Positions 14,450 through 16,678 of a DNA stretch of 16,678 bases are shown in pieces. The notes under the pieces are model-generated. The model was given only the letters and a program-made list of their open reading frames with translations, had not been told where the DNA came from and did no database searches. The stretch is from an uncultured Acholeplasmataceae bacterium (GTDB lineage Bacteria; Bacillota_I; Bacilli_A; RF39; UBA660). The stretch is from assembly GCA_905203475.1 (NCBI GenBank), contig CAJKWD010000026.1, positions 1 through 16,678 on the forward strand. The letters are read 5' to 3'. Position numbers and translations under genes: made by a program. How positions within the stretch are numbered: the first letter of the stretch is position 1; each line of letters begins with the position of its first letter.

Positions 14450-15316
14450 ATGAAACGCATTCATTTTTTAAAGACAGTATGGAGTGACATTATCTTATTA
14501 GAACAAGATAATACGTATGCACTAATCGATACTGGTTATGAAAATCAAAAAGAAGAAATTATTCAATATCTAAAAGAAAGGAGTACTACATCATTAGACT
14601 TCATTCTCATTACTCATTTTCATCGTGATCATTATGGAAGTTTAGAAGCGCTTATCGATACTATTCCAATTCAAACAGTATATATGAAGCCATATAGTGG
14701 TTTAGATGGTAAAACTGCGACAGGACAAATTTCTGATGAGAATTATCGTCAAACAGAAATGAATTACTATCAAAAATTATGTCAAAAAATACGAAAAAAA
14801 AGTAACCTCATAGAGATTACTAATTCATTAAAAACAATAGATTGGAATCAAATAAAACTTCACTTATATAATACAGAAAACAAATTAAAAACTATTTTTG
14901 AAGATCCAACACATCCCTATTATCATCAGTATAAAATCAGTGAAAATTTTAATAGTTGTGGAATTTTATTATCATATCAAAATAAAAAAATATATCTAGC
15001 CAGTGATCTAACTGATTATGACATAGAAGAAAAAAATCTAGTCCTTTGTAATTATGAAATTGCGAAAAAAATACAAACAGTTGATATCTATAAATCTGCT
15101 CACCATGGATTAGATAATTGTAATACAAATCATACATTAGAACAATTATTGCCATGGATTACTATTACAACAAATACAAAAGACTATATTTTAAATACAT
15201 CAACTTATTTAACAAGAATAAAACAGTTTAGAAAAGATGCGAAAGTATATTCTACAGAAGATGAAACAATCATTGTAAATTTAGATACAATGCAAATCAA
15301 TGCATATAAAAACTAG
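14450..15316 (+). CDS. Metallo-beta-lactamase-fold hydrolase (ComEC C-domain-like)
   Basis: A soluble 288-residue metal-dependent hydrolase; the substrate is unknown. The zinc site is complete: ALIDTG (Asp27), THFHRDH (His56, His58, Asp60, His61), LASD (Asp186) and SAHHGLDN (His218-His219). The end of the fold (NSCGILLSYQNKKIYLASDL, then KSAHHG) resembles the detached beta-lactamase domain of ComEC/Rec2 and related small phosphodiesterase-like enzymes rather than glyoxalase II. An inserted Lys/Asn-rich region lies around residues 80-160. It stands alone on the plus strand between two minus-strand units. It has no ribosome binding site and appears to be translated from a leaderless message. 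The stop codon lies in a bidirectional terminator. Confidence 0.85.
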   Translation: MKRIHFLKTVWSDIILLEQDNTYALIDTGYENQKEEIIQYLKERSTTSLDFILITHFHRDHYGSLEALIDTIPIQTVYMKPYSGLDGKTATGQISDENYRQTEMNYYQKLCQKIRKKSNLIEITNSLKTIDWNQIKLHLYNTENKLKTIFEDPTHPYYHQYKISENFNSCGILLSYQNKKIYLASDLTDYDIEEKNLVLCNYEIAKKIQTVDIYKSAHHGLDNCNTNHTLEQLLPWITITTNTKDYILNTSTYLTRIKQFRKDAKVYSTEDETIIVNLDTMQINAYKN

Positions 15317-15335
15317 GACACCAATTCCTAGTTTT
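15309..15335. terminator. Bidirectional terminator between two converging genes
   Basis: AAAACTAGGA (15309-15318) pairs perfectly with TCCTAGTTTT (15326-15335) around a seven-base loop. Further Ts follow on both strands. The stop codon TAG of the beta-lactamase-fold gene (15314-15316) is within the left arm; the stop of the minus-strand gene (15338-15336) abuts the right arm. Confidence 0.88.
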
Positions 15336-15803
15336 TTACTTTTCTATTTTTTTAACACGTTGTTTTGAAACATCATATGTATATCCATCAGGAATAATAT
15401 TACCATAATATACTTGATATAAAATTTGTGCAGCAGCATTCTTAAATGACATTTTTTGATATAATCTTGGATTTCCTTCTCCTCTATGTGCTTCCATATC
15501 AGTTAGAAGAAATTCATCTGGGTATGGAATATAATAATTGCCTTGTACTCCATACACTAATGTATTTGAATTATAACTCTTTAATTGAATCTTTGATACT
15601 GATTTTCCTTGATCTTTTGTTTTTTCATATTGTTTTATAAAGCAATAACCACAATCATGTAATTGTTGTTGTGTAATTTTTGTCATATAAGATAACGCAC
15701 TTTCTCTAATTGCTGGCATATCCATGTTATGACTAATCTCATTTTCATTCATCTTTTTTACATTTACTTGTGTACGTGTTTTTGTTTCAATAGATTCTGA
15801 CAT
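15336..15803 (-). CDS. Unrecognised 155-residue protein
   Basis: I do not recognise this family. From ATG 15803 the product has 155 residues and no signal peptide or membrane helix. The first 30 residues are charged and probably disordered (ESIETKTRTQVNVKK), then a predicted helix (MPAIRESALSYMTKITQQQL), one CxxC pair (HDCGYCFIKQYEK), and a beta-rich middle with YNSNTLVYGVQGNYYIPYP. A helix with FKNAAAQILYQVYYG follows, then a basic end (KQRVKKIEK). AGGTG stands six bases before the ATG; the GTG at 15812 is part of that site and is not a likely start. It has its own strong promoter and terminator, so it is a single-gene unit. Codon use looks like its neighbours. Confidence 0.75.
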   Translation of the reverse strand: MSESIETKTRTQVNVKKMNENEISHNMDMPAIRESALSYMTKITQQQLHDCGYCFIKQYEKTKDQGKSVSKIQLKSYNSNTLVYGVQGNYYIPYPDEFLLTDMEAHRGEGNPRLYQKMSFKNAAAQILYQVYYGNIIPDGYTYDVSKQRVKKIEK

Positions 15804-15828
15804 CACATTCACCTCTTCTTAAGAGGCT

Positions 15829-15857
15829 ATTATAACGGATTTAAGACAATTTTGCAA
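15829..15857 (-). promoter_or_regulatory. Strong sigma-A promoter for the unrecognised gene
   Basis: On the minus strand TTGCAA (15857-15852), a 17-base spacer and TATAAT (15834-15829). The predicted start is near 15822. An inverted repeat, CCTCTT-AAG-AAGAGG (15826-15812), covers the start point and the ribosome binding site. Confidence 0.75.
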
Positions 15858-15884
15858 GTAGTAAGCATATAATTTTTAACTTAT

Positions 15885-15909
15885 AAAAAAGAAACTATTT
15901 GTTAGTTTC
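15885..15909 (-). terminator. Terminator after the DHH phosphoesterase gene
   Basis: On the minus strand GAAACT pairs with AGTTTC around a seven-base loop and is followed by TTTTTT. The last codons and the TAG stop (15897-15895) of the gene are inside the hairpin. Confidence 0.75.
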
Positions 15910-16678
15910 TCGATACGCTTTACAGACTGCATCTAATTTTTGAACCATATTATCTACTTCATCAAAACTATGTAATCGGCATCCACTCGCCATGGCATGT
16001 CCTCCACCACCAAATTCTTGTGCTATCTCATTGATGATAGGACCTCTAGAACGTAGACTACCACGAATTAAACCTGTTGTTTTATCATATGAGAAAAATC
16101 CCCAAGCAACGATCTCATCAATAAAATTAAAATTATTAATGGCATTCCCAGCTGTAGCTGCATCTACGTGTTCCTCATCTAATATTTCCTGTGGTAATTT
16201 TACATATCCAAAACCATGTTCTGTAACTGTTAAATGTCTTGCTAGATAACCTTGAAATTGAATTTCTTTTAATGGTCTCGTATATAAATATGGATATATT
16301 TTGGTAATATCTAAATTTGTTTCAGTTAATAATTTTGAAACATTTGCAAAAGTACGTGCTGTTGATGTTTTAAACATAAAACGATCTGTATCAGCCACAA
16401 GTCCAACATATAACTTTTCAGCTACTTCTAAACTCATTTTTAACTTAGAATAAAATATTAATTCCATTACCATTTCTGATGCACTACTATAATCTTCTCC
16501 AATCCATTCTAATTGACAGAATGTTTCAACATATGGATGATGATCAATTTTAATACTATCTTGAAATTTATGTGGATTCACACCATCTACTCGTTTCGCA
16601 TCAGGGGTATCTAATACAATTAGTAAACTATCTTGATACATTTCTTCAGAGAAATTATCTAATGTTCCTAAATAACGA
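15895..16678 (-). CDS. DHH/DHHA1 phosphoesterase of the NrnA type, 5' end missing
   Basis: Manganese-dependent phosphoesterase; relatives (NrnA/YtqI) degrade short RNA oligonucleotides and pApA or pAp. The frame is open to the window edge, with 260 residues visible; compared with B. subtilis NrnA (about 313) some 50-60 N-terminal residues are missing, including the first metal-binding motif. Visible motifs are VLDTPD, the IDHHPY signature (DHH), LYVGLVADTDRF, and in the DHHA1 domain GSLRSRG and the substrate loop GGGGHAMASG. All are intact. Met at 16641 is internal: in-frame codons continue upstream (RYLGTLDNFSEE). The assignment to NrnA rather than another DHH enzyme is likely but not certain without the N-terminus. 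Confidence 0.92.
   Translation of the reverse strand, partial: RYLGTLDNFSEEMYQDSLLIVLDTPDAKRVDGVNPHKFQDSIKIDHHPYVETFCQLEWIGEDYSSASEMVMELIFYSKLKMSLEVAEKLYVGLVADTDRFMFKTSTARTFANVSKLLTETNLDITKIYPYLYTRPLKEIQFQGYLARHLTVTEHGFGYVKLPQEILDEEHVDAATAGNAINNFNFIDEIVAWGFFSYDKTTGLIRGSLRSRGPIINEIAQEFGGGGHAMASGCRLHSFDEVDNMVQKLDAVCKAYRETNK

Noticed and set aside
15812..15826. Hairpin that would hide the ribosome binding site of the unrecognised gene
   Set aside because: The left arm begins upstream of the predicted transcription start (about 15822), so the RNA hairpin would not form fully; kept only as a possible DNA operator.
1..16678. A defence, phage, toxin-antitoxin or biosynthetic island
   Set aside because: Nearly all genes are recognisable core functions with uniform codon use; there are no integrases, transposases, direct-repeat attachment sites, CRISPR repeats or paired small toxin-antitoxin genes.

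Overview
The window comes from a low-GC, endospore-forming Bacillota genome. The AT-rich sequence, strong sigma-A-type promoters, RecU, Veg, FtsEX and the sporulation genes yabG, spoVG, yabP and yabQ point to a Bacilli-like lineage, possibly the Erysipelotrichales/RF39-type relatives of the Mollicutes; this placement is inference. The standard code applies: TGA is used as a stop (yabP, yabQ) and a release factor 2 gene is present. No tRNA, rRNA, CRISPR array, insertion sequence or phage gene was seen.

Layout. Positions 1-2600, minus strand: the first codons of an unknown gene, the ribosome-assembly GTPase der, a short divergent MecA-like protein, and the GTPase engB. Positions 2720-6356, plus strand: a recU-PBP1 operon (Holliday junction resolvase and bifunctional penicillin-binding protein), diverging from engB and closed by a terminator shared with the converging nnrD. 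Positions 6370-7986, minus strand: nnrD (repair of hydrated NAD(P)H) behind a family-2 glycosyltransferase.

Positions 8045-10568, minus strand: yabG-veg-spoVG-yabP-yabQ-divIC. This keeps the relative order of the Bacillus subtilis spore/division region, but in about 2.5 kb, with the many intervening B. subtilis genes missing. Positions 10633-14259, minus strand: prfB (with an intact programmed +1 frameshift), yitT, ftsE and ftsX. Positions 14450-15316, plus strand: a metallo-beta-lactamase-fold hydrolase that looks leaderless. Positions 15336-15803, minus strand: an unrecognised 155-residue protein. Positions 15895-16678, minus strand: an NrnA-type DHH phosphoesterase cut by the window end.

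How it works together: this is mostly core chromosome for envelope growth, division and sporulation (PBP1, FtsEX, DivIC, YabG/P/Q, SpoVG, Veg) plus translation and housekeeping (Der, EngB, RF2, NnrD, NrnA). I found no convincing new multi-gene system. The features worth a second look are structural: a PBP1 frame with a membrane N-terminal extension and a strong internal start, a DivIC with an extra C-terminal membrane helix, the short MecA-like protein, terminators built over stop codons (one also carrying a promoter -35), and the compressed spore cluster.
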